Source: Mycobacterium sp.
Lineage (GTDB): Bacteria; Actinomycetota; Actinomycetes; Mycobacteriales; Mycobacteriaceae
NCBI GenBank assembly: GCA_023264735.1
Contig: JAHFVD010000034.1
Location: 1-64,000 of the forward strand
Length of the DNA stretch: 64,000 bases
Reading direction: 5' to 3'
Of this stretch, positions 23,856 to 32,258 are shown piece after piece. The first letter of the stretch is position 1, and each line of letters starts with the position of its first letter. The position numbers and the translations under genes were made by a program. A model generated the notes under the pieces. That model was not told where the DNA came from. It saw only the letters and a list, made by a program, of their open reading frames with translations, and made no database searches.

Positions 23856-26048
23856 ATGGAAACACAGGTTCGCACACCGCAATTGGTGTTCATGCAGCCA
23901 CAGCGGCTGATCGTTCCATTGTTCCAGCGTCCGTACGTTTGGAACCTAGAGAACCAGTGGGCTCCACTGTGGCGCGATGTTGAGCGGCTTACTAATCGGC
24001 TCCTGGCAGATCCAAGCGCGAAGCAGCAGTCCCACTTTCTCGGAGCCGTAGTTGTACAGCAGCTGCAGAACCCCGTCGGCTCGTTGCAAGCCCGGACAGT
24101 TATCGATGGGCAGCAGCGGTTGACCACCCTGCAACTGCTGCTGGACGCGCTGCACGCCGAGTTGCTTGCCCTCGGAGCCATCCAACCGGCGCTGCGGCTG
24201 GAGGCGCTGGTGCGAAACCCTGCCGCGTTCTGTGAGCAGCACGAGGATCAGTTCAAGGTGTGGCCGACGAATCGCGATCGTGCTGCCTTCAACAGCGTGA
24301 TGTCGGCCGAGCCGCCCATTTCGTATGGCACGCTTCCACACAAGGGGGAGCGGTTAGTCGAGGCCCACCGATACTTCGCCGAGCAGGCACGGGAGTGGTT
24401 GCAGCTGGACGGTCCGGAGGGCATCGCCGACAGAGCCGACAAGATCGAACATACGGTGCGGGAACTCCTTCAATTGGTGGTCATCGACCTCACCGCTGAC
24501 GAAAACGCGCAAGAGATCTTTGAAACGCTCAATGCACGTGGCGCCGGCCTGACTGCCGCTGACCTCATCAAAAACTTTGTGTTTCAACGCCTGATGGAGC
24601 AGGGCGTCGATGTGGAAGCAGCTTACGAAAAGCACTGGAAGGAGTTTGAGACCGGGTTTTGGGAAGTCGAAGTCAGCTTCGGTCGGCTCCGGTATTCACG
24701 GTCATCTATCTTCCTGAATCATTGGCTGATTGCTCGCACCGGTGAAGAGATCGTCGCCCGCGAAGTCTTCACTCGTTTCAAGCACTACGCCGACTTCGAA
24801 TCGGGCGTTTCGATGTCTGAGCTAGTTGCGCAGATTGCACGTGCCAGTGCCATCTACCGCCGCTTCATCGAAGGCGTCACTGCGAATAACCCGATCGATC
24901 GACTACAGCTGTTCGCTTACCGTTCGAACACCCTGGAGAGTGAAGTCTTCAAACCAGTTGTTTTGTGGCTCCATGATCCTGAACTGGATCCAATTCCCGC
25001 CGATCAGGTTATGAAAGCGCTTGAGGTACTTGAGAGCTGGATGGTTCGGCGGATGTTGGTTCGTGCATCGACTAGCTCATATACCCAGATTGCGGCAGAG
25101 CTGGTGACTCAGCTGCGAAAGGGAGAGCGGCACGAGGCTGGGGATATTGTTGAGGGATTCTTCGCTGGGCAGTCCGTCGGCAGCCGCTACTGGCCGGACG
25201 ACGCTGAAATCATCAACGAACTCGGAGAGCTACTCGCCTACCAGCGGCTACGTCGTGCCCGGCTCCGCATGGTTCTTGAGGCGATCGAGGACAACCGACG
25301 AGGGTGGACGGGCACTGACGAAGGTCTCGGCGGAGAACGTGTTGCGCGCGGAAAGTTTCATATTGAACACATCATGCCGCGAAAGTGGCAGGCCCACTGG
25401 CCCATTGACCTCAGTAGCATCTCCGAGTCCGACAGAGACCAGGCCGTTCATAAACTGGGAAACCTCACTCTCCTGACCGCTAAACTCAATTCGAAAGTTT
25501 CGAACGCGGCGTGGCCAACAAAGCGAGGGGCCTTGCTCGTGCACGATGTGCTGAAGCTGAACGGTGATCTCCTCGGTTCGGCGGGCGAGTCGTGGACCGA
25601 CGAGAAGATTCGTGCGCGAGCTCAGAACATGACCGCTGCGATCATCGACATCTGGCCCGTCCCGGAAGGTCACAAATCTGGCTTCGGGAGAACGGATGCC
25701 CGGCAGAAACGGCGCATCGGGTTGGCTGATCTAATCGGTGCGGGCCTTGTTGAGCCAGGCGCAACGATTTACGCGAGGCGCAAGTCCTTGTCAGGCTGCA
25801 CCGCAACGGTCTTGCCTGACGGCCGGGTCGACGTCGATGGGAAGCCTTTTGACAGTTTGTCTGGGGCCGCCCGAGCAATCTCGGGGAAGGGGGAGAACGG
25901 ATGGTGGTTCTTCAACGTCAGTCCGACGAACAAGAAGGCCCTTGCGGAAGTTCTGCAGGAGTACGTCGACCAGACCGCCAGCGAAATCGACGACGAGGTC
26001 GATGACGTTGCTGGGAGTGAAGACGACGACGAACCGGACGAGGAATAG
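23856..26048 (+). CDS. GmrSD-type DUF262/DUF1524 nuclease with C-terminal RAMA-like domain
   Basis: 730 residues, ATG 23856 with GAGGAG 3-8 nt upstream. The N-terminal DUF262 part has PLFQRPYVWN near residue 20 and IDGQQRLTTLQLL near 83, the NTPase/ParB-like signature. The DUF1524 HNH-like nuclease part has HIEHIMPRKW near 503 and KLGNLTLLTAKLNSK near 532. This order is that of GmrSD, a type IV enzyme that cuts modified DNA. Residues about 620-705 (DLIGAGLVEPGATIYARR, then DGKPFDSLSGAARAISG, then NGWWFF) look like a RAMA domain, a module linked to adenine-methylation systems. The last 25 residues are very acidic. It is the final gene of the cluster, 21 nt after the helicase. It may be the effector nuclease that reads DNA modification. 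Confidence 0.88.
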   Translation: METQVRTPQLVFMQPQRLIVPLFQRPYVWNLENQWAPLWRDVERLTNRLLADPSAKQQSHFLGAVVVQQLQNPVGSLQARTVIDGQQRLTTLQLLLDALHAELLALGAIQPALRLEALVRNPAAFCEQHEDQFKVWPTNRDRAAFNSVMSAEPPISYGTLPHKGERLVEAHRYFAEQAREWLQLDGPEGIADRADKIEHTVRELLQLVVIDLTADENAQEIFETLNARGAGLTAADLIKNFVFQRLMEQGVDVEAAYEKHWKEFETGFWEVEVSFGRLRYSRSSIFLNHWLIARTGEEIVAREVFTRFKHYADFESGVSMSELVAQIARASAIYRRFIEGVTANNPIDRLQLFAYRSNTLESEVFKPVVLWLHDPELDPIPADQVMKALEVLESWMVRRMLVRASTSSYTQIAAELVTQLRKGERHEAGDIVEGFFAGQSVGSRYWPDDAEIINELGELLAYQRLRRARLRMVLEAIEDNRRGWTGTDEGLGGERVARGKFHIEHIMPRKWQAHWPIDLSSISESDRDQAVHKLGNLTLLTAKLNSKVSNAAWPTKRGALLVHDVLKLNGDLLGSAGESWTDEKIRARAQNMTAAIIDIWPVPEGHKSGFGRTDARQKRRIGLADLIGAGLVEPGATIYARRKSLSGCTATVLPDGRVDVDGKPFDSLSGAARAISGKGENGWWFFNVSPTNKKALAEVLQEYVDQTASEIDDEVDDVAGSEDDDEPDEE

Positions 26049-26079
26049 CCACGTCGGAGGTAAGTTCAGGGGCGAGGAA

Positions 26080-26322
26080 TTAGCCTCGGGCTCCGGGGAA
26101 CGTCGCTTCTAACAGCGTGATCAACTCACGCGCGATGGCCTCGTCGATCTGAATTGACTGGCTGCTCTTTGGTTTTGACTGTCGTAGATCAGAGCCGAAG
26201 GTGCTCAGATGAAGCAAGGGCGTTCCATCGGTCCCGCGGACGACGTTGTAGAAGCAGTCGACCTCGGACTCATGCGGACGGATAGCTTGAGTACCTTGAC
26301 TGAGTGAGCGGACGCGAGCCAT
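26080..26322 (-). CDS. Small conserved defence-island protein, function unknown
   Basis: 80 residues on the minus strand, ATG 26322 with AAGGTGG about 6 nt upstream. The block LLHLSTFGSDLRQSKPKSSQ followed by an amphipathic helix (IDEAIARELITLLEATFPG) is a pattern I associate with small proteins near restriction and abortive-infection genes, but no activity is known to me. It starts 9 nt after the stop of the frameshifted gene upstream, so the two form a small operon convergent with the main cluster; its stop is 32 nt from the GmrSD stop. Confidence 0.65.
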   Translation of the reverse strand: MARVRSLSQGTQAIRPHESEVDCFYNVVRGTDGTPLLHLSTFGSDLRQSKPKSSQSIQIDEAIARELITLLEATFPGARG

Positions 26323-26331
26323 TCCGCCACC

Positions 26332-27676
26332 TTACTGCTCGGGAAGCTGCGAATCGGCCTCAGTATCACGCGGTGTACCTCTGCGCCATACCTTACTTTT
26401 ATCCCGTGCCCGTCCGAGTAGTCCACCCAAAGTGTCCATGCGTTCGCTCGTGGCACCGAGCGCCAGGGTCACGGTGTTACTGGCGACCCCGAGTGCCGCC
26501 GTGGTGGTGTTATTCACTCGTTCCGCCGCCGCAGTCGCGGCGTCCCAGGCGCTTGGTGCGTTGAAGTCCTGCCAATCCCGCATATGCGCGCGACGGGCCT
26601 TGCCAAAGCTATCGACGTCGGCGCGCAGTGCGGGGAGGCTGCGCTGTAATCCTTGCACTGACCAGATCCGAAACCCGTCGATGGCGTCGGTCTTGGCGAC
26701 AGCCTCCAGGACCTCACGGGCGCACTGAAACAACGTGCCGTCCTCGACTAGCTGTCTGGCAAGCAAGTCTCGTGCGTCATCGAGAACCTGCTGGACGTGT
26801 TCGGGCTGAGTCGCTTCTACCCGGGCGAGCCGTAGCCGTTGCCACTTGAACAATGATTCCTGCGCCACCACAAGAAGATTCAGTGTCTCGCCGAGCTGAT
26901 TGTTCTCCACGGCATTAACGATGAAGGATGCGCGTTCCTGAATTGGCTTTGTCGGGTCGAAGCTGTCTAGAGTTCGACGCGCGTGGTGGCGGAGCTGCTC
27001 CACCGCGCGGTTGAGTGCGGGGCCGACGCTGGCAATCGAATCCCAATCGGCATCGGAGAACGAGCCGTGTCGGTCGAGATACGTGGCCATCCGGTCGATC
27101 GTGACACGATCACCCAGCACGTCACCGGAGCGGTTGGCATGAGCAAGTCGCAATACTTCCTCAACCTTGCCTTCGACACGTTGGACAGATTCCTCCACCT
27201 CGGCGACGGCCGTCTTGAGTGCCAGTTGAACTGCGACCATTTGCAGCGACATCATGCGCGTTGGGCCGAGGTTTGCAGGCTTCCATTGCAGCTGGTTGAC
27301 GAAACTTCTTGTCTGCGCCGCGCGTCATCATCCGGAAGAAGCCGTCGGTCCCCGGGATCAGCTGGCCTTTCTGAATGGCTTTGATGCTCTCGGGATGTAG
27401 CTGGACAAATTTGGCTGATTGCCCGAGGAACGATGCTGCTCCGGCGGCGAGGCCCGTTGCGTTGCCGAGTGTTGCCTTGTCCACCCCAGTTACCCCGATT
27501 GCGTGGCCTGCCACATCACGAATGCGCTCTACGTATGCCTCGGTTGCCAATGGATCACCCGCAACCAGAAGCCCTTCGGGCTGGACGGATACCGCCAATT
27601 CGCCGTCGTGTGCGATCACTGCCGGAACATCATCAGTGGAGGCAGAAGTAGTCGTCGGATCGAGGTCGCTGGCCAA
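26332..27676 (-). pseudogene. Hypothetical coiled-coil protein interrupted by a +1 frameshift
   Basis: Two overlapping frames make one protein of about 447 residues if a single extra base near 27301-27304 is ignored. The first frame runs from TTG 27676 (GAGGAG 6 nt upstream) to about 27305, encoding 124 residues ending ...FFRMMTRGADKK. The second continues FVNQLQWKPANLGPTRMM to 26332 (323 residues). The slip point is AAGAAGTTTCGTC. The N-terminal half has a Gly/Ala-rich stretch (NATGLAAGAASFLGQS). The middle has a predicted coiled coil (AVAEVEESVQRVEGKVEEVL). The rest is helical. I do not recognise a family. It may be a recent frameshift mutation, a sequencing error, or much less likely programmed slippage. 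Confidence 0.7.
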
Positions 27677-27902
27677 CTGGGTCTCCTCTTGCTTGCTGTG
27701 CAGTGTAGGTGATTTCACGCGGGCGAAAGGGAGGCCGCGGTCGAAGAGGGGAACGCCGGGACACGGGGACGCCCGGCGGAGCTGCTTCGTGGGAAGCAAA
27801 GACGCCCGAGACAGGGTTGCCGAGGCCACAGTTCCCTCGTTTGACCGCACAAACTACGTGCTCGGCGCCGGTAAAGCCAGGCATTGCCGCTAACCTCTAG
27901 CG
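27677..27902. other. Intergenic region at the right edge of the defence island
   Basis: 226 bp between two divergently transcribed genes. It contains a 7-bp inverted repeat CGCCGGG (27754-27760) and CCCGGCG (27772-27778) with an 11-nt loop and no T-run. No tRNA, integrase or repeat shared with the left edge (381-516) was found, so the mode of island insertion is not visible. It should hold promoters for both flanking genes, but none is clear. Confidence 0.45.
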
Positions 27903-28823
27903 ATGATGATCGGCATCGCCGCAGCACTCCTGGCGTGCTTCGGCTACGGGGTCTCCTCGGTGCTGCAGGCCTACGGGGCGCGCCGATCGGCGGCCGCGGC
28001 CCGGGACCGCGGCGCCACCGGACACGTCACCGCCACCGGCGGCCCGACCCTCCTCTCGACCCTGCACGCCGCGCTCACCGCAGCGTTCATCGTCGGCATC
28101 GTCCTCGACGTCGTCGGCTTCGTCGGCAGTGCCGTCTCCGCCCGGCTCATTCCGCTGTTCCTGTCCCAGACCATCATCAGCGCCAACCTGGTCGTCACCG
28201 CCGTGCTGGGTATCGCAGTCCTCGGCATCGGCCTGCACACCCGCGACTGGATCGCCATCACCGCGGTCATCGCGTCGCTCTTCGTGCTCGGCCTCGGCTC
28301 CGGAGCGCGCGGCCCGGTGAACCACGACCGGCCTATCCACTGGATCGTCTTCGGGTTCTCGTTGGTGATCCTGCTCGGCGCGCTTGCCCTCGTCCGCCGA
28401 CTCGGGTCCCGGGGCGCGATCATGGCCGGCCTCATCGCCGGTGTGCTGTTCGGCATGCTCGCCATCGGCGTCCGCGTGCTCGACGGCCTCGAACCCCTCC
28501 AGCCCTGGGTCCTGCTGGCCGACCCGGCCGCGTGGACCGTCGTCATCGCCGGAGTCGGCGGCTTCTACCTCCACACCGTCGCGCTACAACTCGGCTCCGT
28601 GAACGGCGCCACCGCGGCCCTCGTCGTCGGTGAGACCGTCGTCCCCGGCATCATCGGCGTCGTCTTCCTCGGCGACAGCTCCCGCCCCGGGATGGGCTGG
28701 GTCGTCGCCCTCGGGTTCATCGGCGCCGTCGCCGGTGCCGTGGCCGTCGCCGTCTTCGGTGCCGCCGGCCACCAAACCGCGCCGGAGCCCGAGTCGAAGA
28801 CCGAAGTCCCTGACAACGTGTAA
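27903..28823 (+). CDS. DMT-superfamily-like integral membrane protein
   Basis: 306 residues, start at ATG 27903 (ATG 27906 equally possible). About nine to ten hydrophobic helices spread over the protein, beginning MMIGIAAALLACFGYGVSSV, the layout of EamA/DMT permeases. The pattern of Gly, Ala and Thr in helices (SQTIISANLVVTAVLGI, VNGATAALVVGETVVPG) fits two five-helix halves. The substrate is unknown. The tail (EPESKTEVPDNV) is charged and probably cytoplasmic. The next gene follows after 31 nt on the same strand. High GC and codon use are typical of the host chromosome, so it marks the return to core sequence after the island. Confidence 0.8.
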   Translation: MMIGIAAALLACFGYGVSSVLQAYGARRSAAAARDRGATGHVTATGGPTLLSTLHAALTAAFIVGIVLDVVGFVGSAVSARLIPLFLSQTIISANLVVTAVLGIAVLGIGLHTRDWIAITAVIASLFVLGLGSGARGPVNHDRPIHWIVFGFSLVILLGALALVRRLGSRGAIMAGLIAGVLFGMLAIGVRVLDGLEPLQPWVLLADPAAWTVVIAGVGGFYLHTVALQLGSVNGATAALVVGETVVPGIIGVVFLGDSSRPGMGWVVALGFIGAVAGAVAVAVFGAAGHQTAPEPESKTEVPDNV

Positions 28824-28854
28824 CAGACCCACCACGACCCAAAGGCCAAACCCT

Positions 28855-29280
28855 ATGCGACTGTTCATCACCGGAGTCGACGCTGACGGCAAGTCCTGTG
28901 TTGTCAGCAGCGACGAGGTCGAAATTAATTCAGTCGCACCGGGTTTCGCTATCGCGCTGCCCTACGCAACGACCCAGAGCCCGCCGCCCGCGCGCCCCCA
29001 GGGCAACGCCGACCTCATCGATCAGTTCCTCGAGCCCGGCCACGTCCGCTGGATGGTCGTCGAGCAAGGCCCGAACACCGAGACTCCGATGCACCACACC
29101 GACACCATCGACTTCGAGACGGTTCTCAGCGGCAGCGTCGACCTCATCCTCGAAGACGGTGTTCATCGAGTCGAAGCCGGCGACATGGTCGTCATGAATG
29201 GCGTCGACCACGCGTGGAAGGCCGGCCCGGACGGCTACCGTATGTCCGCCGTCCTCGTCGGCACCCCACCGCCCGCCTAA
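28855..29280 (+). CDS. Cupin-domain protein
   Basis: 141 residues, ATG 28855. A single cupin beta-barrel: motif 1 region PMHHTDTIDFETVLSGSVDL near residues 76-96 with HH and E positioned for metal binding, and motif 2 DMVVMNGVDHAWKAGPDG near 108-126 with the third His. It probably binds a divalent metal and a small molecule; whether it is an enzyme or sensor cannot be told. It follows the DMT-like permease closely and may be co-transcribed. It is convergent with the ketoacyl synthase pair downstream. Confidence 0.85.
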   Translation: MRLFITGVDADGKSCVVSSDEVEINSVAPGFAIALPYATTQSPPPARPQGNADLIDQFLEPGHVRWMVVEQGPNTETPMHHTDTIDFETVLSGSVDLILEDGVHRVEAGDMVVMNGVDHAWKAGPDGYRMSAVLVGTPPPA

Positions 29281-29288
29281 TGCACGCC

Positions 29289-30155
29289 CTAACCAGGTTC
29301 GCGATATAGCGCCGCACCGGCGGTGACCCCGGCACCCGCGGCGACGATCAGTGCCCGGGTACCCGGAGGAAGCCCGCCACCGAAGGCGGCCACCAGAGCC
29401 GCGGTGTGCAGGCGTTCATCGCCGGCCACGATCACCCGTTCCAGCGGAACGCCGAGCAGCTCAGCCAGTGCCGCACGGTAACCCGACCGTGCGGGCGCCG
29501 CGATGATCACGTCGACATCGGATAGCGACAGGCCGGACTCGCGCAGGCATCCGTTCGCGGCTTCGGCGGCGGCCTGCGCGAACTGCTGGTCCATCGACTC
29601 CGACTGCTGGAATCGCAGAACATTGTGGGCATCGTGCAATCCCACAGTGGCACTGAATGATTCACCACCGTCACGGTGATTGGTCCAGTGAAACCGGCCG
29701 AGCCCGTATTCGTCGTCGCTCCACCGGCACAACATCGCGCCGCCGCCGGCGGTGAACGGGAAATGCTCGCTCATCCCGTGCCCGGGATCGGCGTCGCTGG
29801 CCACCACCAGCGCGCGCTTGATCGTGCGTGAGCGCAGGAATCCGTCCACGATCTGCAGCCCGGTCAGCACCCCGCAGGTTCCGTTGGCCACGTCGAAGGA
29901 GAAGGTGCCGTGCGCGCCGGCGTGCGGGTCCTCGCTGTTGGCGCCGATATCCTCCTGGATCAACGCCGCCAGCGCCGGTTCGCCCAGATTCCGGTCGCGA
30001 TAGATGCCCGCGTTGACCAGTAGGTCGAGATCGTCGGGATCGCAGTGAGCCTCATGCAGGCACTTCTTGGCCGCCGATACGGCAAGGCGCAGCCCGCTGT
30101 GCCGGGCACGCCAGCCGCCGTGGACCACCTCCAACCGCTCAATCACCGTGCCCAT
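29289..30155 (-). CDS. KAS III-like protein lacking catalytic His and Asn
   Basis: 288 residues, ATG 30155, sharing 17 nt with the end of the upstream KAS III gene. Thiolase fold: FDVANGTCGVLTGL places the nucleophile Cys at residue 94. At the position where FabH has HQxN the sequence is APARSGYRAAL, and at the GN(T/S) position it is DERLHTAALVAAF, so both the catalytic His and Asn are missing. It is also about 40 residues shorter than FabH at the N-terminus. By analogy with PqsB/PqsC it may be the non-condensing half of a heterodimer with the upstream protein; that is inference. Confidence 0.8.
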   Translation of the reverse strand: MGTVIERLEVVHGGWRARHSGLRLAVSAAKKCLHEAHCDPDDLDLLVNAGIYRDRNLGEPALAALIQEDIGANSEDPHAGAHGTFSFDVANGTCGVLTGLQIVDGFLRSRTIKRALVVASDADPGHGMSEHFPFTAGGGAMLCRWSDDEYGLGRFHWTNHRDGGESFSATVGLHDAHNVLRFQQSESMDQQFAQAAAEAANGCLRESGLSLSDVDVIIAAPARSGYRAALAELLGVPLERVIVAGDERLHTAALVAAFGGGLPPGTRALIVAAGAGVTAGAALYREPG

Positions 30156-31251
30156 AGGCCCCCACCAATTCCTCGTCCAGCGTCAGCAGCACGACACCGA
30201 TCTCCAGGCCTGATGCCAGCGCGATCAGCGCGATCGTTTCCCCCGGACGGATCCGACCGGCGTTCAGTTCCTCGACGAGCGCCACCGTATGGGTGGTCGA
30301 CGCGGTGTTTCCGTAGCGGTCGACGGTGATGACGGCGTCGTGGCGCGGTCCTTCGCCGAACTCGGCGACCATCGCCTTCATGCCCTTGCGGATCGCGCGG
30401 GCTGAGGTCTGGTGGGTGATCACATGGTCGATGTCGTGCAGGGAGATGCCCGCCGCGTCCAGCACCTCGTGCAGCAGCAGTGGGGTGTCGGCGAGTGCCA
30501 CCCGGTGAATCGCCCTGGCGTCGGTGAACATCCGCGCTGCGGGCGCATCGCCCTTCGGATAGGCGAGGCAGAGCCGGCTGTGGTCGGCGACTGTGGTGAA
30601 CCCGGCCAGGCTGATGCCCGCCGACCCGATCGGGGCCCGCTCCACCAGAAGCGCCGCGCCGGCGTCCCCGAGCGTGAGCGACGCCAGTTCGTTGCTCATG
30701 ATGGTGCGGATGTGTTGTGCTGCATTGAGTCCCAGTTGAGAGATGTACTCGCCGCTGACCACCAGCACCCGCTCGATGTTGCGCTGACGGATCCAGTTGT
30801 TGGCGATCGTGACGCCGGTCAGCATTCCCGCACACGCGTTGGACACGTCGAATGTCATCGCCGTGCCGGCGCCGATCGCCTCGGCGACCGCGCCGCTCAT
30901 GGTCGGTTCGAGCCACTGGGTCAGTCCGTTGTGAAACTTGGTGATGCTGCAGCTGATTACGGCATCAATGGATTGCGCAGACCGATTCGCGTGGGCCAGG
31001 CAGTCACGCGCGGCAGAGATCGCCAGCGTGTAGGAGTCTTCGTCGCCGACGGACACCCGCCGCTCGTGGATACCCGTCAACCGCTCGAGATCGATGTGGG
31101 TCCGGTGCCGGGTCGTCGACATCAGCTCGTCGGTACTCAGGTGCGTGGCGGGCAGATGCCGCCCCGCACCGGCGATCCGGGTGGTGAACGGCGCGCGGGC
31201 CGTGTCGCGCCCGCTGTCCATCACCAACCAGTGCTTGACCGAGCCCATCAC
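30139..31251 (-). CDS. 3-oxoacyl-ACP synthase III-like (FabH family) enzyme
   Basis: 370 residues from ATG 31251; internal ATG 31221 (MDSGRD) is a possible alternative. Catalytic triad intact: Cys140 in FDVSNACAGMLTG, His280 in VITHQTSARAI, and Asn315 in YGNTASTTHTVAL. It should perform a decarboxylative or acyl-transferring Claisen condensation on acyl-CoA or acyl-ACP. The partner gene begins within its last codons and lacks two catalytic residues. No acyl carrier protein or reductase is adjacent, so the product is not predictable from context. Confidence 0.88.
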   Translation of the reverse strand: MMGSVKHWLVMDSGRDTARAPFTTRIAGAGRHLPATHLSTDELMSTTRHRTHIDLERLTGIHERRVSVGDEDSYTLAISAARDCLAHANRSAQSIDAVISCSITKFHNGLTQWLEPTMSGAVAEAIGAGTAMTFDVSNACAGMLTGVTIANNWIRQRNIERVLVVSGEYISQLGLNAAQHIRTIMSNELASLTLGDAGAALLVERAPIGSAGISLAGFTTVADHSRLCLAYPKGDAPAARMFTDARAIHRVALADTPLLLHEVLDAAGISLHDIDHVITHQTSARAIRKGMKAMVAEFGEGPRHDAVITVDRYGNTASTTHTVALVEELNAGRIRPGETIALIALASGLEIGVVLLTLDEELVGAYGHGD

Positions 31252-31354
31252 CCCACGATGGATCGCCCTTGACCGACATCGCTAGGGCCCTTGGGCCCTT
31301 CACGGGCCCCAGTGACCCCTGGACAACGCGCGTTGTCACGCGAAAGAATTGCCC

Positions 31355-31930
31355 ATGCGCAGATTGGCCACACTTGCGGCGGTACTCCTGACAGCAGTCG
31401 CAACCCCAATCGCCCACGCCGACAACCCCACCCCCTCACTGCCGCAGTTCGTCCCTCACGACAGTGACTGGCAGCCCAACACCGTCGTCTACCCCTACAA
31501 CCTGTGGCAGAACCGCGTCACCCCCGAACAGGTCACCGCGATGCGCGAATCCTGCCAATGGTTCAACGCCCAGTACGACCCGCTCATCAGCCAGGTCTTC
31601 GGCTTCCAACGCTTCCTCGACGACCACCACGACGTCTGGACCGCCCCCGGCGTCCAGGCCGCCGCCGACACAATCGAAGCCAATCTGGATCAGTCCGCGG
31701 CGTTCCTCGATCCGCGCGCCCACACCCTGTTCATCGTGAATTACCCCGACCAGAGCGAGTATTCGCCTGTCTACAACGGGGATTCGATGTTCCACCTCTG
31801 GTATCAGCTCGCCCAGATCAGCGACAACATGAAGCACCAACTGCCGTCCGGTCAGCTCAACGCGCACATCGCCACCGCCAACGTGTACGGCAACACCATC
31901 CGCGACTCGCAGGTGTGCGCGGGAGCGTAA
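31355..31930 (+). CDS. Secreted mycobacterial protein of unknown function
   Basis: 191 residues from ATG 31355 (GAAAGAA upstream; TTG 31349 is less likely). The N-terminus MRRLATLAAVLLTAVATPIAHA is a Sec signal peptide with A-H-A cleavage. The mature protein is rich in Trp, Tyr and Asn, with two cysteines (SCQWF and SQVCAGA), probably one disulfide. I know no function. Its last nine codons (RDSQVCAGA-stop) recur 728 nt downstream, beyond the VapBC cassette, which suggests the 3' end was the insertion point of that cassette. Confidence 0.8.
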   Translation: MRRLATLAAVLLTAVATPIAHADNPTPSLPQFVPHDSDWQPNTVVYPYNLWQNRVTPEQVTAMRESCQWFNAQYDPLISQVFGFQRFLDDHHDVWTAPGVQAAADTIEANLDQSAAFLDPRAHTLFIVNYPDQSEYSPVYNGDSMFHLWYQLAQISDNMKHQLPSGQLNAHIATANVYGNTIRDSQVCAGA

Positions 31931-31931
31931 G
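31901..31931 (+). repeat. 31-bp direct repeat, left copy (3' end of secreted protein gene)
   Basis: Identical at 28 of 31 positions to 32659-32689. It encodes R-D-S-Q-V-C-A-G-A-stop. The three differences are in third codon positions and are synonymous, so both copies descend from coding sequence. Together the copies bracket vapBC. Confidence 0.8.
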
Positions 31932-31960
31932 GCCAGGGCGGCGATTGCTTGTCGGCGAAT

Positions 31961-31993
31961 GTAGAAATCTACCCTGAACGGGTAGACTTCTAC
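31961..31993. promoter_or_regulatory. Twin palindromic operator upstream of vapBC
   Basis: Two copies of GTAGA-NN-TCTAC (31961-31972 and 31982-31993) lie 21 bp apart, two helical turns, and together form a larger 13-bp inverted repeat (one mismatch) with a 7-nt spacer. The right copy ends 1 nt before the vapB ATG. This is where VapB-type ribbon-helix-helix proteins autoregulate, so binding would block initiation. Confidence 0.75.
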
Positions 31994-31994
31994 C

Positions 31995-32258
31995 ATGAGT
32001 CTGAACATCAAGAACGAGCAGACCGTTGCACTGGTGCGGGAACTTGCGCGCCGCACGGGGCTCAGTCAGACCAGTGCTGTCGAAGAAGCGGTGCGCGCCA
32101 AGCTCGCGGAACTTACTGGTGATGAGAGCCCGGGTATTCGACGCACCAAGGTGAATGACTTGCTCTCCGAATTGGATCGGTCGATAACTTCGCGGCAGCG
32201 TAAGCGGATCCGCGCAGAGGAAACCCAGTTGTACGACGAGAACGGGTTGCCTGCGTGA
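31995..32258 (+). CDS. vapB: VapB-type antitoxin
   Basis: 87 residues, ATG 31995. The N-terminal half (MSLNIKNEQTVALVRELARR, then TGLSQTSAVEEAVRAKL) is a ribbon-helix-helix DNA-binding domain of the Rv0623/PSK antitoxin kind. The C-terminal half, charged and probably unstructured until bound, should occupy the toxin active site. It overlaps vapC by GTGA and carries its own operator just upstream, so toxin and antitoxin levels are coupled and autoregulated. Confidence 0.9.
   Translation: MSLNIKNEQTVALVRELARRTGLSQTSAVEEAVRAKLAELTGDESPGIRRTKVNDLLSELDRSITSRQRKRIRAEETQLYDENGLPA

Noticed and set aside
7022-26048. Calling the cluster canonical class 1 DISARM
   Set aside because: No separate drmA, drmB or PLD-type drmC; the DUF1998 helicase is one fused giant and extra genes are present.
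7022-26048. Calling the cluster BREX
   Set aside because: No brxL/pglZ phosphatase, brxC ATPase or brxA/B genes, despite the PglX-like methylase.
1-27902. Island integrated at a tRNA with att sites
   Set aside because: No tRNA, integrase or shared direct repeat was found at the two edges.
30143-30916. Second 257-residue minus-strand frame inside the KAS III gene
   Set aside because: Out-of-frame shadow, Arg/Gly/His-rich; the KAS III frame has the full catalytic triad.
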